Shown in pieces: positions 44,964-56,873 of a stretch of DNA of 64,000 nucleotides. The first letter of the stretch is position 1. Each line of letters begins with the position of its first letter. Position numbers and translations under genes: made by a program. This DNA is from Lactifluus volemus (Eukaryota; Basidiomycota; Agaricomycetes; Russulales; Russulaceae): assembly GCA_022376515.1 (NCBI GenBank), contig WTXI01000158.1:1-64000 (forward strand), read 5' to 3'. The notes beneath the pieces are model-generated. The model was not told the DNA's origin. It searched no databases and saw only the letters and a program-made list of their open reading frames with translations.

Positions 44964-47900
44964 TTGTATTTAAATGCCATTTCATCAATGGAAGTTCCCA
45001 TTATTTATTCAAGCTATAACGGCGGAATGAAAGAAGACAAAGCGCTTGTCGATAGTGGCGCTACCAGTAATTTTATCGATCATCGAACAGCAGAAAGATG
45101 GCAACTAGGAACGAAAGATCTAGAAAAACCAATTCAGATCTTTAACGTCGACGGACAGAAACAAATTAGGACGAGTCACGAAGTTTTCTACCTTACGCAT
45201 CCGTATGGGAAAACTAGAAGAATTACAAAACTTCTTCATCACAGACCTGGCATGGACCGCGTCATCCTCGGATACCCATGGCTAGAAACATTCAATCCAC
45301 GACTCAATTGGAAAAACCGAACCCTAGACGATGAAAACCCAAAGATTTGCCTCGAATCCCAATATTACCACGCAGCAGTTGCCCTCAAAGAAAAGGCTCA
45401 AGTTTTACTTGCACGAGCCCTAGAACCTGCTGGAAAATCCCAAGAATGGGCCATTGCGGATACTGAACGACGCACGGCTTCTAGCGCTGCTGTTCAAGGA
45501 ATACCCCTTGAATACCAGCGTCATGCCTTCATCTTTGACGAAGAAGCAGCAAAACGCTTCCCTCCTAGCCGAGGAAAATTTGACATGGAGATAAAGTTAA
45601 AACCGGACGCACCGACATCATTAATTGCAAGGTTTATCCGCTAACTGAAGAAGGGAAGGACATTACAAAGAAGTTCCTCAAAGAACATCAGGAGAAAGGC
45701 TATATCGAGCAAACGGACTCCCCTTGGTCTTCGCCTTGGTTCCTCATCCCTAAAGCAGACGGAAGTTCTAGACCAGTTCAAGATTATCGACGCGTTAATG
45801 AACATACTATTCCCGACGTCTACCCTCTCCCCCGCATCGAAAATCTTCTAGAACAACTCCATGGCATGCGATATTTTACTACCCTTGACATCCGATGGGG
45901 GTACCACAATATTCGCATCAAAGACGAAGACCAATGGAAAGCCGCCTTTAAAACTCCCTATGGTCTTTTTAAGCCTAAAGTAATGTTCTTTGGACTACGA
46001 AACTCACCAGCAGTCTTCCAAAGATTCATGGACGCCGCCTTTGCCGATCTTGTCAACAAATACCCAGGACGCATTCTAATCTATATGGATGACGTCCTCA
46101 TTTGCTCCGACAATCTAGAAGAGCTCGAGAAATCACTCACGCAGTTCTCACACGCGCCCGTGAACTCTCCCTATTCTTCAAAGCGTCAAAATGCCACTTT
46201 GAGAAAGAACAAGTCAAATACCTTGGTATTGAAGTCCGCGATGGGAAGATAACAATCGACCCAACAAAAAGAAACGGCCTAGCCAATTGGCCCACCGTCC
46301 TTACAAAAGTAGAAGACGTCAGAAGCACCCTTGGCGTCCTCGGTTTTCAACGACCCTTCATCCGTGGCTTTGCCGACATTGCGCGCCCCATTACTGCACT
46401 TCTAAAGAAGGGGGTGAAGTTCGACTGGACCGATGAGTGCAGTAATGCCTTAAAAATTTTACTCCAACGCGTACAAGAAGACCCAGTCCTATACCGACCT
46501 GACTACTCAAAACCCTTTGAACTCGAAGTAGATGCCTCCCAATATGCCACTGGGGCAGTCCTACTTCAAAGAGACAAAGATAACAAACCAAGAGCAGTCG
46601 GTTATGACTCACACACCTTCAACGCTGCAGAGAGAAATTACCCAGTCTATGACCGCGAACTTTTAGCAGTCGTCAGAGGACTCCTTCGATGGGAACACGT
46701 GTTGTTGTCTTCACCATTCCCGATCAAAGTATACACTGACCACAACAACCTCCGATTTTATCGATCACCACGAAACATTGCACGAAGAGTGGCGCGCTAC
46801 TTGAGCAAGTTAGCAGAGTTTAACTTTGAACTTATCCACAAACCTGGCGCTACAAATCGTGCCGACGCCCTGTCACGACACCCCGCCATTCCCAAAGGCG
46901 ATGATGACAACGAAGATGTCGTGGTGTTACCGGACAAACTCTTTGTTCAAGCGATGGAACTTCACTCCATCGAAGAGCGTGTTTGGTTAGCACAAAAAGA
47001 AAAAGACGACCTTATGAAACAATGGGCGAGGAACATCAGCTAGAGCAAGATCACAAGGGACAGTGGTGGAAAGCGGACGCTCCAGTAGTCCCTGAGGACG
47101 ACCAACTGAAGAAAGATATACTCTGGCGTTATCATGACCATCAGCTCGCTGGCCATCCAGGTATCGCCAATACCATGATAGAAGTCTTTCATAACTTCTG
47201 GTGGCCCGGACTCAACAGTATGTCACCCAATACGTCAAGGGATGCGCCACATGCCAGTCAACAAAACCCCTTACCCATCGCCCAAAACCCCCTATCGCTC
47301 CCATCGAACCACGAGAACAGGAAACATCCAATGTTCCTTTCCAAGTCGTGGCGATGGACCTTATCACGGATCTTCCCGAGTCACATGGATATGATTCCAT
47401 CCTTACAATTGTTGATCACGATTGCACTAAAGCTGCCGTCTTCTTACCATGCACAAAAAAGATCACCACGGAAGAAGTTATCGACTTATACATCTCCAAT
47501 GTTTTTCCGAATTACGGCGTTCCCCGAAGAATCATCTCTGATAGAGATCCCCGCTTCACATCACACCTAGCCACGGGGCTCTGCCAGAAGCTCAAGATAT
47601 CGCAAAATATCAGTACTGCCTATCACCCTCAAACGGACGGTCAATCGGAAAGGAGCAACCAACGAGTAGAACAATATCTCCGCATTTACGGCAATGACTA
47701 CATGAATGACTGGTCCACGCTTCTACCCATGGCCCAGTTCGTCCATAACTCATGGCCAAACGCCACAACCGGATTTACTCCGTATGAACTTCTCATCGGA
47801 TACACCCCTCTCGTCACAACCTCTCGGATCACAAGCCATCTACCCTATGTCAACAAAAGATCCGAAGAACTCAAAAACATCCGAGAAAAGGCCCGATCAG

Positions 47901-49480
47901 CAATGAAACACGCACAAACCCTCCTTCACAAACGCACAGAACATAAGAAGGGTCAACGCCACTACCGAAAATACGCCGTAGGAGAGAAGGTCTGGCTCGA
48001 AGGTACCAATCTCAAAATGACGCACCTTAGCAGCAAGCTAGCTCCAAAACGCTACGGACCTTTTACAATCACCAAAGTCATATCACCGGTAGTTGTACGC
48101 CTCAAGCTCCCAGATCGATGGCAGATTCATGATGTGTTTCACACATCACTGATCGCTCCCTATACGGAAACACCCGAACATGGTCCGAACTTTGAACAGC
48201 CTCCACCGGAACTTGTAGACGGAGAAGAGGAGTACGAAGTGGAAGCTGTTCTAGGGTCCAGACGTATCGGACCAAAGAACAAGACCAAACTCCAATATCT
48301 CCTAAAGTGGAAAGGATATTCCGCCGCGCACAACACATGGGAACCAGCTGAGAATGTTGACGCCCCAGAACTACTCACAGCCTTTTACAAAGCTCAACCA
48401 AAGGCTATAAAAACCCTCCTGCTTCAGCAAGAGACGACATCACCAACTTTCATCCCCACCACTACAACTACCACCACCACACCACCTTTACCTACCTCTC
48501 TCACAATTCGCCGTATGCAACATGTCCCAGCCCAATATGACCTACCCGCACCACGTCCCATCCGCCCAGTCCACCCGTCATCGTTCATCTACCAATCATC
48601 GTTCGGCCTCTCCACCGTTTATCCCAGTGACCTATACACGGCGTCAGAGAAACCGATCCCCGACCCCCGTTCTCCCGCCTTATACCCGCGAATTACCCCG
48701 CTCGACGACGCCCTTAGAGAATCGCTCTTCCAGGCCTGCGAGTTCGCAGCATGGGCCATACAGCAACCCAAACCGACGAGTTCGCTTTGGGACTACCTCA
48801 CACCTACCTCCGACCACCCGCGGACCCCACTCCCCGTCCTCGCATCACCAACGTGGCACGAGGACCTCCCCGATTTTGGTGGACTCCCGCGGAGCGACGC
48901 CGCCCCTTCCCCGCCAAACAACCAACTACCCTCCTTACCAAGCTCACCGGCCTCTAACGTCCGCGACTCGCCCGCCTCATCTGTCTCCCCTATCCAGGAC
49001 GACGAACTCGGATGGGCATTTGATAATGACGGCGACATTAACGACGACGAGTGGCCAAGGAGTGCAATTCATGACAGCACGCATCCCCTTCACTGCAAGA
49101 CTTGCATGGAACGGGTCGTCAATAGTAGCAGTGGAACCGCCGCTGATAGTGCCGCAGCCAGGGTCACGCACACACCCTATTGTGGTCGATGCAAGCGACG
49201 AAACCCCGAGCACCTCTACGTCGACTGCCCCCTCCACCACTGGTGTGAGTGGTGTGCTGACTACGGCCATCCAGGCCCTTCGTGTCATGAACCCCACCAG
49301 CAATGCAAGTTCGGAAACTCTTGTAGAGTCCCCTTAGAACATCCTCACTGGCATTGGTCGTGCCCGTACACCGACGACAAGAAGGCTTACCTCTGGTATG
49401 GCCACGGTGTCGATCGCTCCACGTCTGGCTGGATCAACGCGGAGATGAGTGACTGGGACTATGCTGCTGATCGTGAGTGA
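44964..49480 (+). pseudogene. Pol of retrotransposon 2: protease–RT–RNase H–integrase–chromodomain (four -1 slips)
   Basis: Protease: ALVDSGATSNFID. RT: SPWSSPWFLIPKADGSSRPV, YFTTLDIRWGYHNIRI and catalytic ILIYMDDVLICS. RNase H: FELEVDASQYATGAVL and KVYTDHNNL. Integrase: HHCC finger (YHDHQLAGHPG, CATCQSTK) and core (VVAMDLITDLPES, IISDRDPRFTS, YHPQTDGQSERSNQ; D, D, E). Chromodomain: EVEAVLGSRR, LQYLLKWKGYSAAHNTWEP. The tail adds a Pro/Ser-rich linker and a Cys/His-rich module (YCGRCKRRNPEHLYVDCP, HHWCEWCADYGHPGPSC). Single bases are missing near 45630, 46133, 47033 and 47213, so the product is interrupted although every catalytic motif is intact. The likely start is the ATG at 44991, in a different frame from gag. 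Confidence 0.88.
48522..49337 (+). other. Long overlapping frame within the pol C-terminus
   Basis: A second ATG-initiated frame of 271 codons overlaps the chromodomain-to-zinc region of pol in another phase. Its product is Ser/Thr/Pro/Arg-rich and contains two short hydrophobic-acidic motifs, SPILVDSRG and HPIVVDASDE, resembling SUMO-interaction motifs. A frame this long could be chance in GC-balanced, Pro/Ser-rich coding DNA. Confidence 0.3.
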
Positions 49481-49514
49481 ACGCAGGTGGGACTGCGCCT
49501 TAGACGGGGGATGG

Positions 49515-50120
49515 TGTTATGGACTGACACGTGTTTTGCTGACTCATACTGTACATTTTCGGACTGACTGATTCATTTCTGCTGACTCCCTTGCTTATGC
49601 GAATGGACTGCCGATCGCTTTGTTTCAGATCGCTTACTTATTTTCTCACGAACAGCCTTGCACAGCACCGTATAGCCTCAAGCAACAGCCACATGCACAG
49701 GATGACTCGCTGATTCCTGAAACATGTTTCAAACCCTGAAAGCTATACGAAGGTCACAGCCCCTAAGGCTGTGTACATAGCATCGTCTTCTTATATATAA
49801 ACCCTGTACTTTCTGCCCTAGAGACCTTAAGTCTCAGTTTTGTTTCGCAATCCAAGTCCTTCTATCTATTAGAACCTTGTCTTGCCTAGAAGCATTCGAC
49901 CTGAGAGAACCCTCTTGACATCACTCTTCACGACTTCTTGACACTTTGGTCTCACCCTGAGCCCAAAACCCTTGACCTCTGAAACGCTCTTGACTTAGTC
50001 GTTTACTAAGTCTCATCTTTACCGAACCTTTGATCTTGACTTGCACGTCTTGCAAGTCTAGTTCTTGACTTCACAAACGAACGTACACTTCGTACAAAGG
50101 TCCCACTTGGAACCTTAACA
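49515..50120 (+). repeat. 3' LTR of retrotransposon 2
   Basis: 606 bp, identical by eye to the 5' LTR; preceded by the purine tract and followed by the GCTCT duplication. Confidence 0.93.
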
Positions 50121-50412
50121 GCTCTTCTGCATCAGGTTCATCGTCACTGTCACCAATGGGACGATTTTCAAGATGCCTAGATTCCTCATCCTCCCAAACC
50201 CAAACCTCATTCTCAGCCACCTCCGGACTATCCTTGGTAGTGTTCTCTGGCATTTGTGGTACCTCCCCATCACTCAAGGAAAGACTGTTGCCTGCCAGTG
50301 GTTGCTGGAGAACTGATCTGATATAGTCTGGTATTGGCTCTCTAATAATTTCGAATGAACTGCTGGGACAAGTCTGATGTGCCTTGTTAGCAAGGACGCC
50401 ATCTGGATGTGT
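50121..50412 (-). pseudogene. DDE_3 transposase, second coding exon (N-terminal region)
   Basis: It reads HPDGVLANKAHQTCPSSSFE, EPIPDYIRSVLQQPLAGN and an acidic segment ending DSDDEPDAEE. After the GCTCT duplication the frame continues exactly into 42452-42313. The 5' border is an acceptor GACAG|ACA at 50413. Confidence 0.85.
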
Positions 50413-50472
50413 CTGTCATCCATTAGTGAGGGTGAGTATATTGTTTCTGGGGTTGTATAGCATGCAACGCAC

Positions 50473-50583
50473 TTGTTCCTTGTCACCGGCAACTACTTCT
50501 GTGTTGCCATTATTCTTCTTCTTCTTCTTTATGCTGGCCCAGTTGCCAAGATTCTCCAGATTAAATAGCCTTTTTTTTGGCAT
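50473..50583 (-). pseudogene. DDE_3 transposase, first exon
   Basis: ATG at 50583 opens MPKKRLFNLENLGNWAS followed by a lysine run (possible nuclear signal). It ends KEQ at a GTGCGT donor (50472). The 60 nt intron to 50413 removes an in-frame stop and joins at a codon boundary, supporting this start. Confidence 0.82.
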
Positions 50584-50925
50584 AATTATTGCGTGAGAGT
50601 TGTAGAATACGAGTGTTTAAACACAATGCGACCCAACGCGACACGATGATGCGCCGTTGATTGCAGATTGCAGTGCCTTCCAAATTGGGAATCTAGGCAC
50701 CAGAAACTCGAAAATCTATTGGCACATTTTTACGAGCATAAATCAAAATTCTGTTTGCACAGGATTCTAGTAATTCTAAATACAAAACTTTCTGTGGTAA
50801 CACTTTTCCCAAAAGTTGAGTTTTGCGAAGTGCAATAGATTTTTCGAACATGCTCCTGCCAAATGTCACCCCCTTGTCACGCTGAGGTCATGTGATCAGG
50901 TTGGTTCTGAACGAGAGCTACCTTA

Positions 50926-51456
50926 GTACACGTGCAGTTGCAAAAGTCGTATCGCGTTCGACCTCATAAACCTGCACTTGAGGCTGCGCCGCATATTCTT
51001 CTCCAGGGTCAGTTCATGTGTCGGAGTTTATAATGTTACAAAAATGGCAAGCTTGGAAATCTCGCGATCTATCAGAATCTTAGCGCTCAACACCAGGCAA
51101 GCCCAAAAAAGTCTGAAATATGGTGTGTGACTGGGTAGAGGGTGCCACTTCACCTTATGATCCCATCCCGCCTCGGGCATCTTGAGGTTCTACAGAAGTA
51201 GTGAAGCGAAGGTTGAAGGTTGAAGGTGGCCACCTCAGGTTTATGTCGCTTCCTGTCCATGTAAGCTGATGCAGGGTGGTGTCGTGGGAGGGGGACAAAC
51301 TGAGTGGAAAGAGCCGGATTGTTCCGTAACACGCCCACTGGAACGAGGATGACGCATTTCCAACACGCACTCTACACGTCTCACGCATCACTTCTTAATG
51401 GCTATTGTGGCACCTGTGTTCCTTGAGACTGTAGAGGTCTTCGCTGCCTTTGTGCA
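50926..51456. repeat. Segment duplicated at 62.3-62.8 kb
   Basis: From GTACACGTGCAGTTGC onward the sequence matches 62314 onward (GTTCATGTGTCGGAGTTTAT, AAATGGCAAGCTTGG, CTTCACTA-flanking blocks, TGTAAGCTGATGCAGGG). The copy at 62.3 kb has TA in front of the same GTACACG and no DDE transposon, so it represents an unoccupied counterpart of the insertion site. Confidence 0.75.
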
Positions 51457-51936
51457 TCAAGATAGTCGAATCATTTTCGCTAGCCGTGTCCGGCGAACGC
51501 TCGGAGTCCTCATGCCAGTGTTCTCAATAACTTCCAGTTGGCTTGCGCACACCCAGTACAGGGGGACTGTACAATCTAGACCTTTCATCATCAGCAAGGT
51601 TTCATTAATTTTACGCCGGCTAGGCCTGTCAGCTTCTAGCGCGACATGTGGTACCCAGGCAATTGACTCATCGATGTACTCGAGTTTTCCAGTGCGAAAA
51701 AATGCATGGAGGAGAAGGGATATGAGCGCCATATACAAATTGACGTGCTTTCGGTGTTCAAGACTTGGAACACAATGAATTGAAGCAAACACCAGGCGAC
51801 AGTACCTGATCCCCTCTCCAATCTCCGCTATGTTGTCAGTGTACTCCATGGACTCAAGTGTTCGAAGGTGTTGGCCCCACTGCTCGTCGGATATCGAAGA
51901 ATTTGGGTCGGTAATAGAGGCAGCGAGGGATGACAA
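51457..51936 (-). pseudogene. TPR segment of a TPR–CHAT protein in inverted orientation
   Basis: A frame of 159 codons reads LSSLAASITDPNSSISDEQW, TDNIAEIGEGIRYCRLVFAS, ALISLLLHAFFRTGKLEY and ADRPSRRKINETLLMM, the mid-TPR block of this family (compare EEAIRYCQLLL in the remnant at 33.97 kb). It lies on the minus strand while the CHAT part of the family begins on the plus strand 130 bp away, so an inversion separates the two halves. An ATG-initiated minus-strand stretch at 52051 (MGRSDKGKRVAEK) precedes it. Confidence 0.65.
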
Positions 51937-52059
51937 CTTGAAGCATCGCTGCGTTACGCGGACCAGTCATCATCATCAACCATTGCCATTGGCGTTCCAA
52001 CTTCCTGGTTCTTTTCCGCGACTCTCTTTCCCTTGTCACTACGACCCATGACTTTTACA

Positions 52060-52976
52060 GTCGTGCGATCGAGTTGGGCAATCGGCTGGTGGATGCTAGA
52101 AAGCATAATCATCTCGAATCAAAGCAAAATGATCGCACTCTCCGTTCTGTACTCAAGGGTCTCTATGAACTTGTAAGGAAGCCAGTAATCGAGGTGCTCC
52201 GCGTGATGAAGATACCGGAACAGTCCAGAGTTGGTGGTGTCCCACATCCGTATTTGTTATCTTCCTCTCCATGCGATGGGGCCAATCCCTTCGGACGACG
52301 GCATCACGCGCTACTTCTCGGACATATACATTCCCCAACACTATCTGCACTCATCGCGTCGCGAAAACCTCAGGCTGAAGGGAAAACGTTCCAAAAGCCT
52401 TCAACACTTCTGGTTGCACAACCGGAATCCCTGAAAAACGCGATTCGCGAGATCTGGATCATACAACGTCTCACTACGACAGTCACCTCCCTTATCTCAA
52501 AGAATGCGACGCCTTCTAGGGTAGTGGAGGGTCTTAATCATCACCAGTTCTCCCATTTTGTATGTCATGGAAACTTGGAAGAAGGGAAACCATTCAACGC
52601 GTCATTCGAGCTTTCTGGGGGAAGGCAGCTAACCCTACTCGAGATTGTGCGCTCTCAACTCCCCACAGCTGAATTTGCCTTTCTTTCGGTCTGTCACACA
52701 GCTGAGCTGACAGAGGAAAGCATCTCCGACGAGGCACTGCACCTTACAGCGGCAATGCAATATTGCAGTTTCCGAAGTGTTGTCGGGACGATGTGGGCGA
52801 TGGCAGATCAAGATGGACAATATTTAGCTGAAGATTTCTACAAGTCAATACTGTCGAGCGATGAACCAGGTGTACCTTATTACGAGAGATCGGCGAGGGC
52901 ACTTCGGGACGCTGTAAAGAACCTGCGGTCCAAAAAGGTGCCTTTGGGGAGATGGGTGAATTACTACGGCGTATGA
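52060..52976 (+). pseudogene. CHAT domain of a TPR–CHAT (caspase-like) protein, copy B, with three -1 slips
   Basis: After an acceptor-like TTTTACAG it reads AIELGNRLVDARK, LKGLYELVRKPVIEVLR and KIPEQSR. The frame then steps by -1 near 52222, 52255 and 52338 (WWCPTSVF, CYLPLHAMGPIPSDDG, TLSALIASRKP) and so returns to the original phase. The rest is one frame with both catalytic motifs, HFVCHGNLE (His) and FLSVCHTAEL (Cys), and the C-terminus YYERSARALRDAV. CHAT proteins are caspase-related Cys peptidases fused to TPRs. The TPR half is missing in this orientation, so this is a fragment. Confidence 0.82.
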
Positions 52977-54123
52977 TTAGTGGTATTGCTACAATGTCTG
53001 TGAGTCATTGGGTTTGTCTAACATATGAATATTGAACTGAGTTATTAGGGTTAGGGTAACCACTGCTTGGCAATTCGTTCTGATTCTTTTCATTTGTCTT
53101 GTTTTCAAAGTTGCCATTTCGTCATCCACGCTCTCTCCACCATCCTCCGGATTCCAGTAATGATCGTGGACCACCTTTACTGCGATACCACCTCGGCTAT
53201 GACCTCAGGATTGGCTCTACCACGATGTTGTGCCGTCTCATACCACCTCTATTACCTGAACTGCGCTCCGTCTTTTTTATTTACGTTTCTGATTTAGCTT
53301 GCCTCATATCGCCTTCTGTCTCTAGATGTTGTGATTCTGTGCCATTTATGTCGTCGTTCCCGCTGAATCGTTTCGGATTGCGTGCTGTGCCCTACACTGC
53401 ACGGAAATCTTATTTTTTTAACTTCTTGGTTCTGTATCTTGGTCTTTATTATTTTCACATCGTACTATTATACTACAATATTCCTGTGTGGACTCTCCGA
53501 GTCTGCACTCACCTCACAAGTGCTTGATGGCTGTGCCGCTAATTCAGACAAACGGGAAGATTAGTAAGCAGGCCCTTTGTCAACTTGCCCAGAGACTTGA
53601 GTCACAAGGACGCCCAACGTTTCCCCCCTTTGTTCGAAATGCCCATCAAGTCTGTGATAGACGCCGGGAACATTGAACGCTGAAAAGATGCAGAAATATT
53701 GTGCACGCTTCTGCTGCAACCTATAACTGGATCAGACCATCACACAGGCACGTAGGAAGGCCGTGAGCAATGGGCACTGAGTCACGGTTAGGCACCTCGT
53801 CCCAGGGCAAGTGAGAGGGGAAGAAAGGACAAGTTATCATCGTTGTCGCCATCAACGGCATACACACACATGCATCACAGCCGTCCGCAGGAACGGCGGT
53901 ATCGACGACCTCACCGTATCCACTACCTCCCTCGTCGACCTCTTCCAACGGACTCCCGACACCGAGCACATCCGGAACGTCCACTCCTTGCTTCCCTCAA
54001 CAACAACCAGGAGTAGCCGCTACAGCTACTCGCTCACCGCTCCCGTACCCGGGCCCGCACCTGCTGCGTCATCCGCGGCCGCCACCGCTTCACCCGCTTC
54101 GCGCGGGTGGGACACCCTAGAGC

Positions 54124-55459
54124 ATGCATGCCGACGCAATGGACCCATTCCTGCCTCCTTTTGGAACTAGCCCCGGTCCTGGAAGCAGTCCTGGCGCGAC
54201 GGTCGAGCATTTGAGGAGTTTGGTAAAGAAGCGCATCATCACGCTGACTTATATGCGGAACGTACATGATGGGTGCGTGTCTGCTCCTCCTTTCTTTTAT
54301 TTTTTTGTGCTGAATTCTATTGTCTCACATGGGGCGGTGGTGGACTGCGGCAGGCGAAGTCATTGGTTTGATACGATCATAGTGTCGCGCGTGGAGCGAA
54401 CTCGATCGAGTGTTCAATAATGCAGCGATGAAGAGGTGCGTTCGTCCCCAGCTTCTTTTTTTTGATCTGAAGGGTTGTACTGGTGTGAACTGATGGCTGG
54501 CCCTGCGTGCCCCTCGCATAGAACCCATCGTTTTTCTGTCCTCGCCATGTCACTATCATCGCTCTTCGATGTCTCACAACTAACAGACTGCTTGCGCGCG
54601 GCGCTTAACATGCTCACAGAGTACGCGCAGGTCAAGGGAAGAAAACGACCGGCCAAAGGCGTCTATTCTCTTCGCCATCTGACACATCGTTTAATCACCA
54701 CTTGTGAATCGTCAGGGCCTCTGGAAACGTCAACAAAAGCGGAGATTATACCCTGGGTATGTCCGACACCTCGGATACCTATCTCACCATTCAGCACATG
54801 GTACGTACCTGTCCGCTCCTCGCCCGAGCCACCACGGGGCTGACTGAACTACAAAATCAACTTGTAGCCCTTCCCGCTAGACTATACCCAGACTCTGCTC
54901 TCGCTTCTGGACATCCTCTCCGCATTCTACGCCAAGCTCGCAAAACTCCTCGGGCCCTCGCCCTTTCCGCACGCGTCACAACACATGCTCGGTCTCTCGC
55001 ATCCCCACCCAGGCGTTTCTTACCTCTTCCATAATCAGACGTCGGCAGACGAGTCACTCTGGAGCGTCGCCCTCGGTTCGACACCACTCGGCGGCACCGC
55101 GGGCCCAGGTGGTCACCCAGGTCCGTTGAACAGTCCCCTGCCGAGCTGGACGCCGGCGCTAGGCGAGCATGTGCTCAAAGTGGATAGAAGTTCAAGGTGC
55201 GTTCCTCCCTTTCCTTTTACGCGCGGATAGATACCCAAGATGTGCTGATATGGCAATTGGCTGTACTTTGGAACTACTCTTGCGCACGCAGAAAATGATT
55301 TCTGTGTTCTTCAAGGATCTTGACGTGTTTGCACGGAACAGCATCAAAGACGAGCTCGCGTCGCTTGATCCGCTCTTGCGTAATGTCGGTAGGTGGAGTG
55401 TCCCTATGGGCAATGGCGACGAAGGATGGGTGACGTATGAATTTGATCCGGAGCACTAG
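54124..55459 (+). pseudogene. Conserved agaricomycete protein of unknown function, copy B
   Basis: The same exon series as copy A: MDPFLPPFGTSPGPG with its ATG kept, RIITLTYMRNVHDG, SHWFDTIIVSR, SLSSLFDVSQLTD, TYLTIQHM, HPGVSYLF, PSWTPALGEHVLKVD and ELASLDPLLRNVGR. It shares the two frame slips of copy A. It also has private damage: 14 bp missing near 54742 relative to 25341-25354, and one base missing in the GGAAAG that becomes AGAAG near 55187. Confidence 0.7.
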
Positions 55460-56873
55460 TAATGCCCTGTCCTTTTTGGTGCGTAGTATTGGTTTTTTTT
55501 ACTTTTTTTTTATTTCGTTCGTACCTTCAAACATAGAGTTTGCTGTGATGGAGAGTGTATGTCTGAGCGTTCGTTTATTATTCCTTCCGGTTCATTGTCC
55601 TGTACTATACTAAAAAAGTCACATATACCTCGACTTCATGATACCGCCGTGTTCGGTACAACTCGGCAATAAACTCCCTCGGCGGTCAATCTTTCGTCAC
55701 AGCGTACCTTCAAGTGAGTGAGCGCATGGGGTGATTGCCATTGTGCAGAGTAGTAAGAAATTACAAAACAGAAAGGAAAGTGATGAGGAATTGGCATTGA
55801 GTTTCAAGTCAGTTGGAGGTGCATCAGCTTCATAAGAGGGAGGCATGGCTATCGCATGCCTAGCCCGGATATGTTCCGAGGGTCCACAAAATAAAGAAGT
55901 AAAACGTGGGGTGTGCCAGTCTCGTCTAGATTCGCTCTCGGAGGGAAACAATGATTCCACGCCGCCCCCGGAATTCAACGTTCAACGTTCACCTTGGCTT
56001 TGCATCTATTTTGGGGGAAATCACTGTCATCTCATATCTTGCTATTTTTTAGGTTGTAATAAAATCTTATGAATAAGGTGCTATTGAAGTTCCAAGATCA
56101 TCCATTGCTAGCTGCGGTTTGAGGTACAGAGCCTTACTAGTATCAAATTTTTATCGCTGAACTTTAACTTTTTTGGAAAGGATGGTGCTGACGTCATGTG
56201 ATATAAACGTTTTCCGCTTTCCGCCATGCGACTCTTATCTTGACACCCTAAACTTAAGTCGATTCGTTACATCTGCTTGTGCTCCCAATATGCTGCAGGA
56301 TGGAAGAGGAAGCAGATGGCCATAAGCGGCGATTGACTAGGTAGCCGCCCTTGTCTCTTGATAAACTCCCCCGATAACGATACTGTCCTTTGAGAGTCAG
56401 AACTGATAGGACATACTCTCACCTAGTCCGAGTCGCGCCGAATTCAGAACCGAGCCTTCAGCCAGAAACCAGTACGAATCTTCCTGGGGGTGAGTCATCG
56501 ATGGCGCACTTTCCACATTTAGAGATGGATGACGAAACTACCCTAGGAAGCCGTGGCTGCACCACTTCAGAACAGAAGGTAGGCACGACTACGTTCTAGG
56601 TCCACCGAAACTCGGCACCCCTTCACATTCACGTTATGAATAACGGAACTTAATCAGGACACGAGGGCTACGGTCACACAAGTAAAAGGACTATTACACG
56701 AATCTGGAACAAACGTTTAGACGGGTAGTGGTAGCTGCCAGAGATATGGTGACCCGCTGAGTGATCCAAATAACTAAACAACGACTCGGAACATCTATCA
56801 ACTTCATGAACGTAAAGGTAGGTGAATACAGTGGGTGAGATTCGTTGGGAGGGGGGGGGAGGGGAGGAAATTT

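Larger units (their letters stand above)
42453..50120 (+). mobile_element. Ty3/gypsy chromovirus retrotransposon 2, 7.7 kb
   Basis: Two 606 bp LTRs (TGTTATGG..CCTTAACA) look identical and are flanked by the 5 bp duplication GCTCT (42448-42452 and 50121-50125). The interior encodes gag with a CCHC knuckle, then protease, reverse transcriptase, RNase H and integrase with a chromodomain and a Cys-rich tail. The PBS is self-complementary to the LTR, and the polypurine tract is GACGGGGGATGG before the right LTR. At least six single-base losses interrupt gag and pol. Confidence 0.93.
35390..50923 (-). mobile_element. DDE_3-type DNA transposon carrying two nested LTR retrotransposons
   Basis: The left end (35390, AGGCAGCTCTCATTCAGAAC) and the inverted right end (to 50923, AGGTAGCTCTCGTTCAGAAC) are imperfect terminal inverted repeats of about 37 bp, including TGATCACATGAC. 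Both are bordered by TA (35388-35389 and 50924-50925). Removing the two retrotransposons and their target duplications leaves about 2.83 kb holding one transposase gene on the minus strand. The TA duplication and DDE motifs fit the Tc1/mariner-related group. Confidence 0.85.

Noticed and set aside
53040..53065. TTAGGG repeats as a telomere or interstitial telomeric tract
   Set aside because: Only two units occur, and they are part of the duplicated spacer also present at 23565 and 60898.
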